This document shows positions 16,987 to 26,716 of a stretch of DNA of 64,000 nt, in pieces. Source of the DNA: Verrucomicrobiia bacterium. Lineage in GTDB: Bacteria > Verrucomicrobiota > Verrucomicrobiia > Opitutales > Cerasicoccaceae. Where the stretch lies: positions 62,001-126,000 of the forward strand of contig JAUIHT010000005.1 in NCBI GenBank assembly GCA_030432235.1. The letters run 5' to 3'. A program made the translations under genes and the position numbers. Every line of letters begins with the position of its first letter. Positions within the stretch are counted from its first letter, which is position 1. The notes beneath the pieces are model-generated. The model saw nothing but the letters and a program-made list of their open reading frames with translations. It was not told the origin of the DNA and ran no database searches.

Positions 16987-17191
16987 TAGGTTAGGTGATT
17001 TCGGTTACTATTACAGGAGTCAAGTGATATTCATCATCATTTATGATCATGATATATATTTGTTAATTCTAAATGCAATAAAATAATGATATAAGATTGA
17101 TATGATTTATAAAACATTACTCAATAATTACTTAGGCGGCAGTCACCCCTATGAGTACTTAAATTATGGTATGGAGGGATAACTCCATTCC
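16987..17191. other. AT-rich intergenic region
   Basis: No gene is seen. The DNA is strongly AT-rich (for example 17041-17110), consistent with the promoter region of the PEP-CTERM gene transcribed leftward. Confidence 0.4.
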
Positions 17192-17223
17192 AAAGAAAAA
17201 GCCGGCCCCGCGATGGGACCGGC
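17192..17223 (-). terminator. Rho-independent terminator of the large phosphatase gene
   Basis: On the minus strand, GCCGGTCCC-ATCGC-GGGGCCGGC forms a stable stem (17201-17223) followed by TTTTTCTTT (17192-17200). It lies 30 bases past the stop of the 1911-residue phosphatase gene. Confidence 0.9.
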
Positions 17224-17252
17224 TTCGTTCAAGTATCCTTCCAGGGTTTTCG

Positions 17253-20200
17253 TTAGGGGAGGAGAGTCCAGGAGTCGTCTTCGTTGCTGAAGAGGTAGGA
17301 CTCACCATTGAGGCGGAGCAGGTAGAGCCAGTTGGCGATGTCGTTACTGTAGACGAACGGGTCGACATCATCGCTGGTGTAGAGCCAGCCGAGGTCTTCG
17401 GCGAAGAACCAGATGGAGTCCGGATCGGGCTGCGTTTCGGGCAGCCAGGCGAAGCCCCAGTCGTCGTGTACGGTCCAACCCTGATTGCCGATGACGAAGA
17501 AGCGTCCGAAGTAAGGCACTTCGAAGGAGCCATCTTCATTCTCAGTCACGACACCCGAGGGGAGGCGGTCGGGCTGAGGCAGGTTCGGCTCCGCAGCGGC
17601 CTGGTTGATGGTCAGCGTCTCTCCGGCGATGGTCACGGTGCCGGTACGGGCGCCGCCTGTGTTACGGCCCACACTGAGGATGACGATACCGTCGCCAACA
17701 CCGCTTCCGCCGGCGATGGCGGTCACCCAGGTGACGTTCGAAGCGACGCTCCAGTCCGCCCCTTCGGTAGCGCTGACGCGGATGACGAGCTGACTGCCAA
17801 GACCGCGGACTTCCGCCGTATTCGGATCGATGGAGAAGAGCTCCTCGGAGGCATCGGCCCCGGCCTGGGAGACGGTGATGATGCGTCCGGCCACTTCGAT
17901 GAATCCGCCGCGGGCAGAGACGTTGTTGTTGAGGTCGATGATGACCTCGAGCACGCCGTCGCCTTCACCGGCAGTGAAGTCGCCGAAGCTCAGCCAGGGC
18001 AGTTCCTCGGAGGCGTCCCACTGGGCGAAGTCCAACGTGTCGACAGTGACCTCGAAGGTGCCTCCGACAGCGGTGGCGATGATGGTATTGGTGTCCACAT
18101 CGAAGCCGGGCGCGAGGCTGCTGGAGCGCTCGTTGAGGTTCTGGATGCGCATGTCGAGCGAGGCGCGGGTTTCCACCACGTTGTAAGCTTCGTCGAGGAA
18201 ACGCAGTCCAAGGAACTCGGCAAGGGCGTCCTGCTCGGTGCCAGGGTCGGCGAAGGTGAATAGGCCGTCGTCGGTCAGCACGTCCACGAGGTCCACGCGG
18301 TCTTCACCGTAGAGGTCGAACGGATAACCGTCACCGCCATCGGCCATGAAGTTGAGCGTGACCAGGCGGATTTCCGTGTCGGCTTCGGCGACGAATTCAC
18401 CGTTCTGCACGATTTGCATGAGCGGCTCACCTTCCGCGTCCATAATGACGAGGTCGAGGATGCGGGTGCCGGGCGTGGTGACCGCGCCGGTCTCGTCGAA
18501 CTCGATGGCGTCGCCGTCCGGGTCGAAGGCGAAGGCGATGCCGCCGACCTGCGGGAACTGGCCGGGGGTGGCGCCTTCTTCGGAGGCAGACACGGCGTAC
18601 TCCATAATCCAGTACAGCTCCTGGGCCGTGACGGTCAGCAGGCTGAGCTGGTTGTTGAAGCGCAGGGAGTTCTCCAGGTCGAGCTGGGAGATGTCGCCGG
18701 ATTCCTTGCCGGAGACCGGGTTGGCCTGCGGCGGCAGCAGGAGGCCGCGGTTGCCGCTGACTTCGCCGATAGGTGCACGAATGCCGCCACCGTTCTTGAT
18801 CGAGACCCAGACGGTGTCGTCGTAAACGCGAGCCTGCCAGAGGTTGGCGTCGGCAGTGAGATTACCGAGAGTGGTTTCCTGCGTGCGGACTTTTTCGCGG
18901 CGGCCTTCGATGAAGACGTCGGTGTAACCCACGATGTTGCCGTCCTTTTCGGTGACGAGGTCGCCCACGGCATCGGTCAGGGCCATGACGAAGGCACCGT
19001 TGGTACCGTCGGCAAAGGCGGCGTCGAGGTCACCCCAGAGCAGTTCCACAGCATCGTTGTCGGTCGGGATGGGTCCGATGATTTCCTCGTCGAGCGTGTC
19101 GGGGAGGATGACGCCGGCGAGGTCGAAACCGACCACCAGGCGGCCCACGTAGCTGTACTCACCGTCGGTGCTGACAATCAGGACCGGCTCGTCGTCGGCG
19201 TTGACCGTTTCGTAGGGATAGGCCTCGGCGGCAACGTCTCCGGAGTGGAGGCGATTGATTTCGTTGGCCTGCAGGGTGTCCGAACCACCGGCGATGATGA
19301 CGTCCACGCCGTTGAGCAAACCGGCCAGTTGCTTCTCCAGGGCAATTTGCTGGAGGTGGGAAACCAGGACGATCTTGTTCGACATGGTGAGGAGCTCGTC
19401 GATCTGCGGCTGGATGACAGCGGCGAGGGCGGCCATGTTGTTGGCATTGCCGGTCGTTTCGCTGACGTCGCCCGGGGACGAGATGGACTCGATGAGCTGC
19501 GTGGTGGCGCCCACCACACCGACGTATTCGCCGCCGATATTGACGAGCGTGGCCGGAGCGATCTTGGGTGCGGCTGCGGCTGCTTCGAGGTCGCCCGGGA
19601 GCGACATGAAGTCGGTATTGGGCAGGATTTCATCGGTGAAGACACCGGCCAGGTCCGAAGCGCTGAAGTCCAGGTTGGAGCTCAGGTAAGGGAACTGTGT
19701 GCCGAGCCAGCGGACGTCACCGAGGGTGTCTCCGCGGATGTCCGTCAAGAGGATGCCTTCGAGGCCGGAGAGGCCAGCGTCAAACTCGTGGTTGCCCAGC
19801 GCGGAAGCGTCAAAACCCATGACGTTCATGATGGCGATGTCGATGCGGCCGCTGGTTTCGCGAAGGTTCGTCAGGTCCACGCCGTAGAACTCACTGAGCA
19901 CTTCCTGCAGGGCCGGGCGAATGGCACTGTCGGAAGCGGCGCTGAAGAACGGTCCGGGGATGTAGTTGTCACCGGCGGAGAGCAGGAGGCTCGGCACACC
20001 AGCTTCGGCGGCGTCGTCTTCCAGAGCTTCCACGATGGCGGCGAAATTGGCCGCACGCCCGATGGCGTCCACACCACCTTCGAGGTCGGAGGCGTGAAGA
20101 ATCTGCAGCAGGGTGCTGCCTGCGAGTGTGTAGACCGAGGTGCTGCCGGTAATTTCATTGCCGACGAGGATCAGCGGAACGCCGTTGGGGCTGTCACTGG

Positions 20201-22988
20201 CCGGGATGAAGCGAATGCATTCCGGGCCGAGGTCGCCGACATCCAGGATGCCGGGCTCGTCCTCGACGTTCTCGATGGAGAAGTCGCGGTTGTTGGTGTA
20301 GTCGAGGAAGAGCGGCGTCCACGGCACAGAGATGTCGAAGGTGAGGAATCCGCCCATGCGCTCGAGACCGACGAAGGCGAAGGTACGGCCACCGATGCTG
20401 GCGACTTCCACGGCTTCGGGCTCGGGGCCCTTGTTGTCGGAGCGGCTTTCCAGGGAGTCGTTCTCGTCGTTGTTGGCGTTGAAGTCGTCCGGGAAGAGTT
20501 CGGCGGTGATTTCTTCAATGAGGGAGCCACTGTCGTAGACCAGGTTGCCCTGCTCGTCCCAGATGGAGAAGGAGCGGCCACCGAAGACGAAGAGGGCTTC
20601 ATATTCGCCGTCGTTGTCCCAGTCACCCATCGTGCTGGTGGCGTTGAGACGGCCAATTTCCTCGTTTTCCTGAAGGTCGCCGGCGTCCGCGAAGTAGGCC
20701 GGGTTGAGGTCGAGGTCCTTGATGCGCTCCTCTTCCACGAGGGTGTCGTACTCGCGGGCATCACCTTCATTGGCGGTGATGAGGAAGGTGCGGCCACCCA
20801 GCTCGAAAGCATCGATGGTGTCGGGCATGAACATGCCGTAGACGGGCCAGTTGGCGATGTTGATTTCGTCATCCCTGTCGCTGGCGTCGAGGCCGTTCTC
20901 GCCTTCGGGGAAGGTAATGATGCCGAGGACGGGATTGACGTCACCGGCGATGCCGAAGTCGTTGTCGTTGACGACCGCGAGGGTGCCGTCGGGCAGCATG
21001 GTGAGGCCTTCAGGCTTGTCTCCGGCGAGGTAGCCGAGGGAAGGCAGATTGGCCACCTTGATCTTGACGACCGGAGCGATGTCGAGGCCTTCGAGGCTGT
21101 CGGCGGTCTGCTGTTCGAGGGTTTCGGCGCCGAAGTCGAAGTCGAGGATGTCGGTGGCGAAGTTCAGATCGATTTTGAAGATGAACTTCTTGCCGGTCGG
21201 GCCGACGGAGGAGTCGCGCTCGATGACGTAGAGCTGGCCGTCGCCGACGTAAACGGCGTCACCGATCTTGTCGATGCGGCTCTCGGCGATACCGGGATTG
21301 GCATTACGCTCGAAGAGGTAAACATACTCGGCCACGGGCGTGCCGTCCGAACCGTCGATGGCGAGGATACGGATGGTGTCGGAGTGGCGGATGGACGTGT
21401 CTGGATTGTCGAGCGGCGTCTGGATGAAGGCGTAGACAATGTCGTTGTCGGTATCCAGAGCGATGGCCTCGAAGCCACGATTGGCGCGGCGGAGGTTGTA
21501 GACTTCCGGCAGGGTCTCATCGCCGTAGGTACCGTCGGCAACCGGGGTGTCACCGAGCAGGTGAGCGCCTTCGGGCACGAAGCGGTTGATGAGGGTGCCG
21601 TCGGTGTCGAAGTGGTAGATGGCCGGGCGGTACTCGTCGCACATCCAGAAGGTGCCGTCGCTGTCTTGAATAATGCCTTCGAGGTCGGCGCCAAACTCGT
21701 CGTAGCTGAGCGCGCCACCGACACCGTCGACGGGTACTTCGTCGTAGCCGGGGATGTTCGGCAGACCGGTGATGGGTGTCGTGCCGTCGGTGCGAGTGAG
21801 AGGAATGGTTTCCTCAAGGCTCAACACACCGCTGGCCAGATCGAGCTCGTAGCGATAAATCTTCGCCTGATAGTCGGGCAGCAGAAAGGGGCGCTCGCCG
21901 TCGACCGGGTCACCGTTCGGGCCGCGGTCACCCACGGTGTAGAAGGACCAGGTGACGTCCTCGACGGAGTTGTCCGCGTCGTAGCACAGGCCGGAGAAGC
22001 CGCCGGTGAGGATTTCCGTGACGCCGTCCTCGGTGGAGGTACCCAGGACCGGGCGGGCATCCGGGGTGAACTCGTACTGGGTCAGTTCCGGCAGGCCACG
22101 GCTGTGGTCCTTGAAGCCGAGCGGCACGATGTCGACGATTTCCTCAGCCTCAAGGTCGACGATGGCCAGGGCGTTGTTTTCCTGTAAGGTGACGTAGGCC
22201 TTTTCACCGTTGGGCGCGATGGCGACGAACTCGGGCTCGATGTCCTGCGAGGCGGTCGGGTCACCGTCACCAAAGATGCGCACGCCGGCGTTGCGGAGCT
22301 CAGCCTCGCGGCCGTCCCAGGCGTTGAAGTCGAGCTGGCTCACGGTGAAGTTTTCCGAGGTGAATTCCAGTTCGAACTCGGCAGCGGTCAGCATGCCCAC
22401 CGGATTGGTGAGCTTGACCAGCGTGATGGTACCCTCGGGGTCGACCGTGTAGTCGCCGCTGGGCTCGCCTTCGTTGGCGCTCATGATGACCTGTCCACCG
22501 GGGCCGAAGACGACGCAGTCGGGTAGGGCGCCGGCCGGGATGTTGGCGAGGATGGTGTAATCGTCGCAGGCAAAGACCACGATTTGGCCGTCGTCCTGGG
22601 CGGTGGCTCCTTCGACCGCGGCGGCGCCGATGCCGTTGTGGACGGCGACGCTGTTGACGTTCCCGCCGACATCGATCTGCTGGATGCGGGTGGGGGTGGT
22701 CGGGTCGCTCATGTCGAGGACGTCGATCATGCCGGCGTCGGAATTGATGACGAAGGCGCGCTGGGTGCCGGCGTCGTAGGAGACGATTTCAGAGGCTCCT
22801 TCGTCGAAGATGCCCGTCTGGTAGGAGCCGATGAGGGAAGGCGTAAGGGTGATTTCGCTTTCGGCGAGGTCCGATAGTTGTGCGTTTAGTAAGCACGGGG
22901 CCGCCAGAGAGGCCGCGAAAAAAGGCTTGGCCACACTCTTGAAAGAGCGCAGCCAGACCTCGAAGGGTGAATGAGGATTCGATGGCAT
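17253..22988 (-). CDS. Giant secreted phytase-like/5'-nucleotidase chimera
   Basis: A 1911-residue exported protein with a signal peptide (about 1-36). Residues about 45-300 and 643-960 form a choice-of-anchor-I-type beta-propeller, interrupted by an inserted phytase-like esterase domain (about 301-640, with DRGPNGDP). A calcineurin-type 5'-nucleotidase metallophosphatase follows (HASDLEGG near 966, GDN, GNHEFD near 1063), then its C-terminal substrate domain (TTLGNLTADANL near 1371, NGGGIRAPIG). Two BACON/Ig-like modules lie at about 1620-1780. The last 80 residues are Trp-rich (WGFAWLP, SIWFFAEDLGWLYTSD), a tail I associate with verrucomicrobial surface proteins. The likely role is release of phosphate from extracellular nucleotides or phosphate esters. 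Confidence 0.85.
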   Translation of the reverse strand: MPSNPHSPFEVWLRSFKSVAKPFFAASLAAPCLLNAQLSDLAESEITLTPSLIGSYQTGIFDEGASEIVSYDAGTQRAFVINSDAGMIDVLDMSDPTTPTRIQQIDVGGNVNSVAVHNGIGAAAVEGATAQDDGQIVVFACDDYTILANIPAGALPDCVVFGPGGQVIMSANEGEPSGDYTVDPEGTITLVKLTNPVGMLTAAEFELEFTSENFTVSQLDFNAWDGREAELRNAGVRIFGDGDPTASQDIEPEFVAIAPNGEKAYVTLQENNALAIVDLEAEEIVDIVPLGFKDHSRGLPELTQYEFTPDARPVLGTSTEDGVTEILTGGFSGLCYDADNSVEDVTWSFYTVGDRGPNGDPVDGERPFLLPDYQAKIYRYELDLASGVLSLEETIPLTRTDGTTPITGLPNIPGYDEVPVDGVGGALSYDEFGADLEGIIQDSDGTFWMCDEYRPAIYHFDTDGTLINRFVPEGAHLLGDTPVADGTYGDETLPEVYNLRRANRGFEAIALDTDNDIVYAFIQTPLDNPDTSIRHSDTIRILAIDGSDGTPVAEYVYLFERNANPGIAESRIDKIGDAVYVGDGQLYVIERDSSVGPTGKKFIFKIDLNFATDILDFDFGAETLEQQTADSLEGLDIAPVVKIKVANLPSLGYLAGDKPEGLTMLPDGTLAVVNDNDFGIAGDVNPVLGIITFPEGENGLDASDRDDEINIANWPVYGMFMPDTIDAFELGGRTFLITANEGDAREYDTLVEEERIKDLDLNPAYFADAGDLQENEEIGRLNATSTMGDWDNDGEYEALFVFGGRSFSIWDEQGNLVYDSGSLIEEITAELFPDDFNANNDENDSLESRSDNKGPEPEAVEVASIGGRTFAFVGLERMGGFLTFDISVPWTPLFLDYTNNRDFSIENVEDEPGILDVGDLGPECIRFIPASDSPNGVPLILVGNEITGSTSVYTLAGSTLLQILHASDLEGGVDAIGRAANFAAIVEALEDDAAEAGVPSLLLSAGDNYIPGPFFSAASDSAIRPALQEVLSEFYGVDLTNLRETSGRIDIAIMNVMGFDASALGNHEFDAGLSGLEGILLTDIRGDTLGDVRWLGTQFPYLSSNLDFSASDLAGVFTDEILPNTDFMSLPGDLEAAAAAPKIAPATLVNIGGEYVGVVGATTQLIESISSPGDVSETTGNANNMAALAAVIQPQIDELLTMSNKIVLVSHLQQIALEKQLAGLLNGVDVIIAGGSDTLQANEINRLHSGDVAAEAYPYETVNADDEPVLIVSTDGEYSYVGRLVVGFDLAGVILPDTLDEEIIGPIPTDNDAVELLWGDLDAAFADGTNGAFVMALTDAVGDLVTEKDGNIVGYTDVFIEGRREKVRTQETTLGNLTADANLWQARVYDDTVWVSIKNGGGIRAPIGEVSGNRGLLLPPQANPVSGKESGDISQLDLENSLRFNNQLSLLTVTAQELYWIMEYAVSASEEGATPGQFPQVGGIAFAFDPDGDAIEFDETGAVTTPGTRILDLVIMDAEGEPLMQIVQNGEFVAEADTEIRLVTLNFMADGGDGYPFDLYGEDRVDLVDVLTDDGLFTFADPGTEQDALAEFLGLRFLDEAYNVVETRASLDMRIQNLNERSSSLAPGFDVDTNTIIATAVGGTFEVTVDTLDFAQWDASEELPWLSFGDFTAGEGDGVLEVIIDLNNNVSARGGFIEVAGRIITVSQAGADASEELFSIDPNTAEVRGLGSQLVIRVSATEGADWSVASNVTWVTAIAGGSGVGDGIVILSVGRNTGGARTGTVTIAGETLTINQAAAEPNLPQPDRLPSGVVTENEDGSFEVPYFGRFFVIGNQGWTVHDDWGFAWLPETQPDPDSIWFFAEDLGWLYTSDDVDPFVYSNDIANWLYLLRLNGESYLFSNEDDSWTLLP

Positions 22989-23286
22989 AAGTTGAGGCTT
23001 CGGGTTGATAGCAGTCCGTTGCTAAACGGATTGAAGCGTCTTTCAGAATCCTACCTGAGCTGTCTGTCAAAGAGGTTAACCTCGCTGTAAAAATCATTCA
23101 CCGCACCGCCATTTAGTGGCATTTCAGAGGCCGTTATGACGGTCTCGATACAAACGTAAAGCGGCCGGAGTTTAATGTCGTTTTCGTCATACTGTGCCGA
23201 AATTGTTCCATGATTGCGGCCAGATTGAATTGCCAAAGCTTGCCGTTGACGCCATGGCGGCTTTCCTCTGTGTTTATCTTTTAGGC
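22989..23286. other. Divergent intergenic region before ffh
   Basis: This 298-nt gap separates the leftward phosphatase gene from ffh and should contain both promoters. A small hairpin TCCGTT-GCTA-AACGGA lies near 23023-23038. No SRP RNA or other gene is recognised. Confidence 0.4.
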
Positions 23287-24675
23287 ATGTTAGAATCTTT
23301 GACCGATCGCATGGGGCAGGCCCTCCGCAATTTACGCGGCGTGGGGAAGCTGACCGAGGACAATATGGCCGAGGCGCTCAAGGAAGTGCGCACGGCGCTG
23401 CTTTCGGCGGATGTGCACTTCAAGGTCGCACGGCAGTTCGTGGAGGACGTGCGCCAGGCCGCCATGGGCCAGGAGGTGCTGAAGTCCGTCACGCCCGGCC
23501 AGCAGATCATCAAGATCATCAACGACGAGCTGGCCAAGCTGCTCGGGGAGGGCACCACCGGCCTGGCTGACAAGAAGCCGCTGCGTATCATGATGGTCGG
23601 TCTGCACGGCTCCGGTAAGACCACTACCTCCGCCAAGCTGGCCAAGCGCCTGATGAAGGACGGCTACAAGCCCGCCCTCATCGCCTGCGACGTCTACCGC
23701 CCCGCCGCCATCGACCAGCTCGAGACGCTGGCAAAGCAAATCGAGGTGCCTTGTTATACCGACCGCACCTCGCAGGACGTGCCCAAGATCGGGCGCACCG
23801 GGTGGGACTGGGCCAAGGAGCAGGAGCGCAATCTCATCATTTTCGACACCGCAGGACGCCTCCAGATCGACGAGGACCTCATCGGGGAAATCAAGAAGCT
23901 GAAGGACAAGATCGTCCCGGACGAAGTCCTGCTCGTGGCGGACTCCGCCCTGGGCCAGGAGGCGGTTAACGTGGCCAAGCACTTCCACGAGGCCGTCAAC
24001 CTCACCGGTATCGTCCTGACGAAGCTCGACGGGGATGCACGCGGGGGCGCCGCGCTGTCCATGAAGGCTATCACCGGCGTGCCCATCAAGTTCATGGGTA
24101 CGGGCGAGAAGACGGACGATTTCGACATCTTCCACCCCGACCGCATGGCTCAGCGCATCCTGGGCATGGGTGACGTCGTCTCTCTGGTCGAAAAGGCACA
24201 GGAGACCATCGACGAGGAGGAAGCCGAGCGCCTGGCCAAGAAGATGCAGAGCAACGAGTTCAACCTTGAGGACATGCTCGCGCAGATGCGCCAGGTCAAA
24301 AAGATGGGCAACCTCGGCGGCCTCATGAAAATGATGCCCGGCATGAACGGCATCGAAATCGGCGACCGCGAGGAGACTCAAATGAGGCGTACGGAAGCTA
24401 TTATTCTCTCCATGACTCCCACCGAGCGCCAGACGCCGCGCCTACTTAATGCCAGCCGCCGCAAGCGCATCGCCGATGGCTCCGGCGTGGAGGTCAAGGA
24501 CGTCAACCAGCTAATCAAGCAATTCCAGCAGATGCAGAAGATGATGAAGATGATGCGCGGCTCGAAGGGCAAAAAGATGATGAAGAAAATGCAGTCCATG
24601 GGCGGTATGCCCGGCATGGGTGGCGGCTGTGGAGGACTTCCCGGCATGGGCGGCGGAGGCCTGCCCCGATTTTAG
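23287..24675 (+). CDS. ffh: Signal recognition particle GTPase Ffh
   Basis: About 462 residues. Ffh binds 4.5S RNA and signal sequences and delivers ribosomes to FtsY at the membrane. The N domain (1-95) starts [21 protein letters not shown], as in other Ffh proteins, which fixes the start at 23287 rather than further upstream. The G domain shows P-loop GLHGSGKTT (105-113), DTAGRLQ and [10 protein letters not shown]. The M domain (about 300-462) is Met-rich and ends in a Gly/Met tail ([16 protein letters not shown]). It is complete and ordinary. Confidence 0.98.
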   Translation: MLESLTDRMGQALRNLRGVGKLTEDNMAEALKEVRTALLSADVHFKVARQFVEDVRQAAMGQEVLKSVTPGQQIIKIINDELAKLLGEGTTGLADKKPLRIMMVGLHGSGKTTTSAKLAKRLMKDGYKPALIACDVYRPAAIDQLETLAKQIEVPCYTDRTSQDVPKIGRTGWDWAKEQERNLIIFDTAGRLQIDEDLIGEIKKLKDKIVPDEVLLVADSALGQEAVNVAKHFHEAVNLTGIVLTKLDGDARGGAALSMKAITGVPIKFMGTGEKTDDFDIFHPDRMAQRILGMGDVVSLVEKAQETIDEEEAERLAKKMQSNEFNLEDMLAQMRQVKKMGNLGGLMKMMPGMNGIEIGDREETQMRRTEAIILSMTPTERQTPRLLNASRRKRIADGSGVEVKDVNQLIKQFQQMQKMMKMMRGSKGKKMMKKMQSMGGMPGMGGGCGGLPGMGGGGLPRF

Positions 24676-24706
24676 TAATATTAAAATGATTTTCAGTCAC
24701 AGACTA

Positions 24707-24768
24707 ACGCAGATGAAACGCAGATTTTTAATGAATTATCTGCGGAAATCGGCGTTTCATCTGCGGCT
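24707..24768. repeat. Inverted repeat around the start of the TPR-like gene
   Basis: AACGCAGATGAAACGCAGAT (left, 24706-24725) recurs in inverted, slightly diverged form at 24738-24768. The ATG at 24731 lies between the two arms, and the right arm encodes part of the N-terminus of the gene (YLRKSAFHLRL). Confidence 0.6.
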
Positions 24769-25468
24769 AAACCTTGGCATCATTCTCTTGTTATTCGTGG
24801 CTCCGATTTATGCCCGAGCGGACTCCCCCGAAGCTGCCAGAATCGCGCGGCTGGAGGCGGAGGTGGCGCAGAACCCCGACGACCTCGATTTGCGTTACAA
24901 TCTTGGCCAGGCCTATAATTCCTTGGCCATGCTGGACGAAGAGGATGAAAACGAAGCGGCCATGGAAAAGGCGCTGGACACTTTCGAATATATATATGAG
25001 CGGGATCCCCGTCGGATTGACGCCCGCGCCATGGTTGGCAGTACAACCGTACTCAAGGCCCGCTTTGCCTTTGTTATCACCAAGATACACTGGGCCAAGA
25101 AGGGCTTTGCCATCCTCGACGAAACGGTTGAAGCAGAGCCGGATAACGCCCATCTGCGCCTTATTCGTGCTGCCAATTCCTCCAAGGTGCCTGGATTCCT
25201 CGGGCGCGGTGACGAGGCCCGGGAGGACTTCGCCTGGCTCCTGGCCGAAATGGCGCGTTCTCCGGAAAAATACGAAGATGCTTTCCGTCGCTCGGTTTAT
25301 TTTTACGCTGGCGAATATGCTTTGGAAAATGATGACGAATCGGCCGTGGATTTGCTACGCAAGGCCCAAGCCACTGCTGGCGCGAAGTCACTCGATCACC
25401 GCATTGCCAAAGCCCTGACTCAGGCCGAGAAGGAATTTCCGGAATCTTTTAGCCCAAATACAGAATAA
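24731..25468 (+). CDS. Periplasmic TPR-like protein
   Basis: About 245 residues. A basic N-region (MNYLRKSAFHLRLN) precedes a hydrophobic stretch (LGIILLLFVAPIYARA), giving an export signal. The mature protein is helical with TPR-like units (ARLEAEVAQNPDDLDLRYNLGQAYNSLA, ALDTFEYIYERDPRRIDARAMVGS). The function is unknown; TPR proteins usually mediate protein-protein contacts. Its stop overlaps the hpt start (TAATG). An ATG at 24713 is a possible alternative start, adding MKRRFL. The N-terminus lies inside a repeat element. Confidence 0.7.
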   Translation: MNYLRKSAFHLRLNLGIILLLFVAPIYARADSPEAARIARLEAEVAQNPDDLDLRYNLGQAYNSLAMLDEEDENEAAMEKALDTFEYIYERDPRRIDARAMVGSTTVLKARFAFVITKIHWAKKGFAILDETVEAEPDNAHLRLIRAANSSKVPGFLGRGDEAREDFAWLLAEMARSPEKYEDAFRRSVYFYAGEYALENDDESAVDLLRKAQATAGAKSLDHRIAKALTQAEKEFPESFSPNTE

Positions 25469-26040
25469 TGATCACCTCCTTAGACAGCGACCTCGACCAT
25501 ATCCTGGTAACCCAGGAAGAAATTCAAAAGCGCATTGCGCAACTCGGTGAAGACATCACCGAGCACTACCGCGGGCTGGGCGCGGAAGAGGTGACGCTGA
25601 TTTGTATTACCAACGGCGCCATCGTCTTCGGAGCGGATATCCTGCGCGCCATCGACATGTACGTCCGTCTGGACTGCGTGCGCGTTTCCTCCTACCAGAA
25701 GGAAGACCACCCGGTGACCGAACCGCAGATCATCGACCAGATACGGCTCGACATCGAAAGCCGCCACGTGCTGCTGATCGACGACATCCTGGACACGGGC
25801 AAAACCCTCCAGAAGATCGTCAACATCCTCGGCGAATTCAACCCGTTGAGCCTGCACACCTGTGTTTTGCTGCAAAAGAAAGGTCGCATTCAGACGAACT
25901 ACCAAGCGGACTACACCGGGTTCCACATTCCAAACGAGTTCGTCGTCGGGTATGGGTTGGATTTCGCGGAGCGCTACCGCAATCTGCCGCACATCGGTGT
26001 CCTGCGGCCCGAGCTACAGAACCCGCCCGAATGGCAGTAG
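25468..26040 (+). CDS. hpt: Hypoxanthine phosphoribosyltransferase
   Basis: A 190-residue purine-salvage enzyme that converts hypoxanthine or guanine plus PRPP to IMP or GMP. The PRPP-binding loop is LLIDDILDTGKTL (DDILDTGKT at 105-113). The flexible loop contains SSYQ, and the C-terminal VVGYGLDFAERYRNLPHIGVL is the characteristic purine-binding and closing segment. The length is normal. The start codon overlaps the stop of the upstream TPR-like gene (TAATG), so the two are probably coupled. Confidence 0.96.
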   Translation: MITSLDSDLDHILVTQEEIQKRIAQLGEDITEHYRGLGAEEVTLICITNGAIVFGADILRAIDMYVRLDCVRVSSYQKEDHPVTEPQIIDQIRLDIESRHVLLIDDILDTGKTLQKIVNILGEFNPLSLHTCVLLQKKGRIQTNYQADYTGFHIPNEFVVGYGLDFAERYRNLPHIGVLRPELQNPPEWQ

Positions 26041-26045
26041 GGAGA

Positions 26046-26243
26046 GATGTGGGATGAGTGATATGTGATGTGAGATAGGAGGTATGAGGTGGTGCTGCAA
26101 TTTGCAGTCCTCAAACCATATGCTCACAGAGACGCATCGTTGCATCTTACGGTGCCTAGCAGTTCGAAATCCTTATGGGTAACTGTTGACCAATTATCAT
26201 CCCATATCTCCCTTCTCACATCCCACTTCACATATCTCCTTTG
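26046..26243. repeat. Inverted heptamer arrays flanking a 100-nt core
   Basis: The left arm (26046-26094) has seven 7-nt units: GATGTGG, GATGAGT, GATATGT, GATGTGA, GATAGGA, GGTATGA, GGTGGTG. The right arm (26195-26243), read on the other strand, has GATATGT, GAAGTGG, GATGTGA, GAAGGGA, GATATGG, GATGATA. The arms belong to one family and are inverted around a core of about 100 nt. The core begins with GTGCTGCAATTTGCA, a 15-mer that also occurs at 96-110. The unit lies between hpt and sufE. Confidence 0.75.
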
Positions 26244-26278
26244 CATTCGGCTCGATTGTTGCTAGTTTGAGGTGTTTT

Positions 26279-26716
26279 ATGACTTTAGCAGAAAAGAAGG
26301 CCGAACTGGTCGAGGAGTTGTCTTTTATTGAAGACCCGCAAGAGCGTTTTGCCTACATTATTGACGAGGCGCGCGGGCAGCCGAGCCTGCCGGAAGACCT
26401 CCGTATCGACTCCTTTCGCATCGAGGGATGCCAGTCCCAGCTCTGGCTCGTGCCACGCTTCGAGAACGGTCTGTGCTATTTCGAGACCGACTCCGATGCG
26501 GTCATCACCAAAGGCGTGGCTGGTTTGCTCACGCGGCTGTACAGCGGCTCCAAGCCCGGCGAAATTTTGGAAAACGAGCCCGATTTCCTCGCCACCGTGG
26601 GCATTACCCAGCACCTGACGCCCAACCGCCGCAATGGCTTATCCAACGTCTGGAAGAAAATCCGTAGCTTTGCCGAATCCTGCCTCCAGGAGCAGGCCGG
26701 CGCCTCGGCCAATTAG
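26279..26716 (+). CDS. sufE: SufE-family cysteine desulfurase sulfur acceptor
   Basis: About 145 residues. SufE accepts persulfide sulfur from SufS and stimulates it for Fe-S cluster assembly. The acceptor cysteine lies in FRIEGCQSQLWL at residue 51, the same position as in the characterised enterobacterial protein. SKPGEIL and FLATVGITQHLTPNRRNGL are family motifs. A good ribosome-binding site (TTGAGG) precedes the ATG at 26279. No other suf or isc genes are nearby. A longer upstream reading would translate the heptamer repeat and is rejected. Confidence 0.93.
   Translation: MTLAEKKAELVEELSFIEDPQERFAYIIDEARGQPSLPEDLRIDSFRIEGCQSQLWLVPRFENGLCYFETDSDAVITKGVAGLLTRLYSGSKPGEILENEPDFLATVGITQHLTPNRRNGLSNVWKKIRSFAESCLQEQAGASAN

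Noticed and set aside
18414-22187. A 1257-codon open frame on the plus strand opposite the large phosphatase gene
   Set aside because: It is a shadow produced by high GC at third codon positions; its translation is low in complexity with no domain, while the minus strand has signal peptide, catalytic motifs and a terminator.
26046-26243. A CRISPR array
   Set aside because: Units are 7 nt, not 24-40 nt, there are no spacers of constant length and no cas genes nearby.
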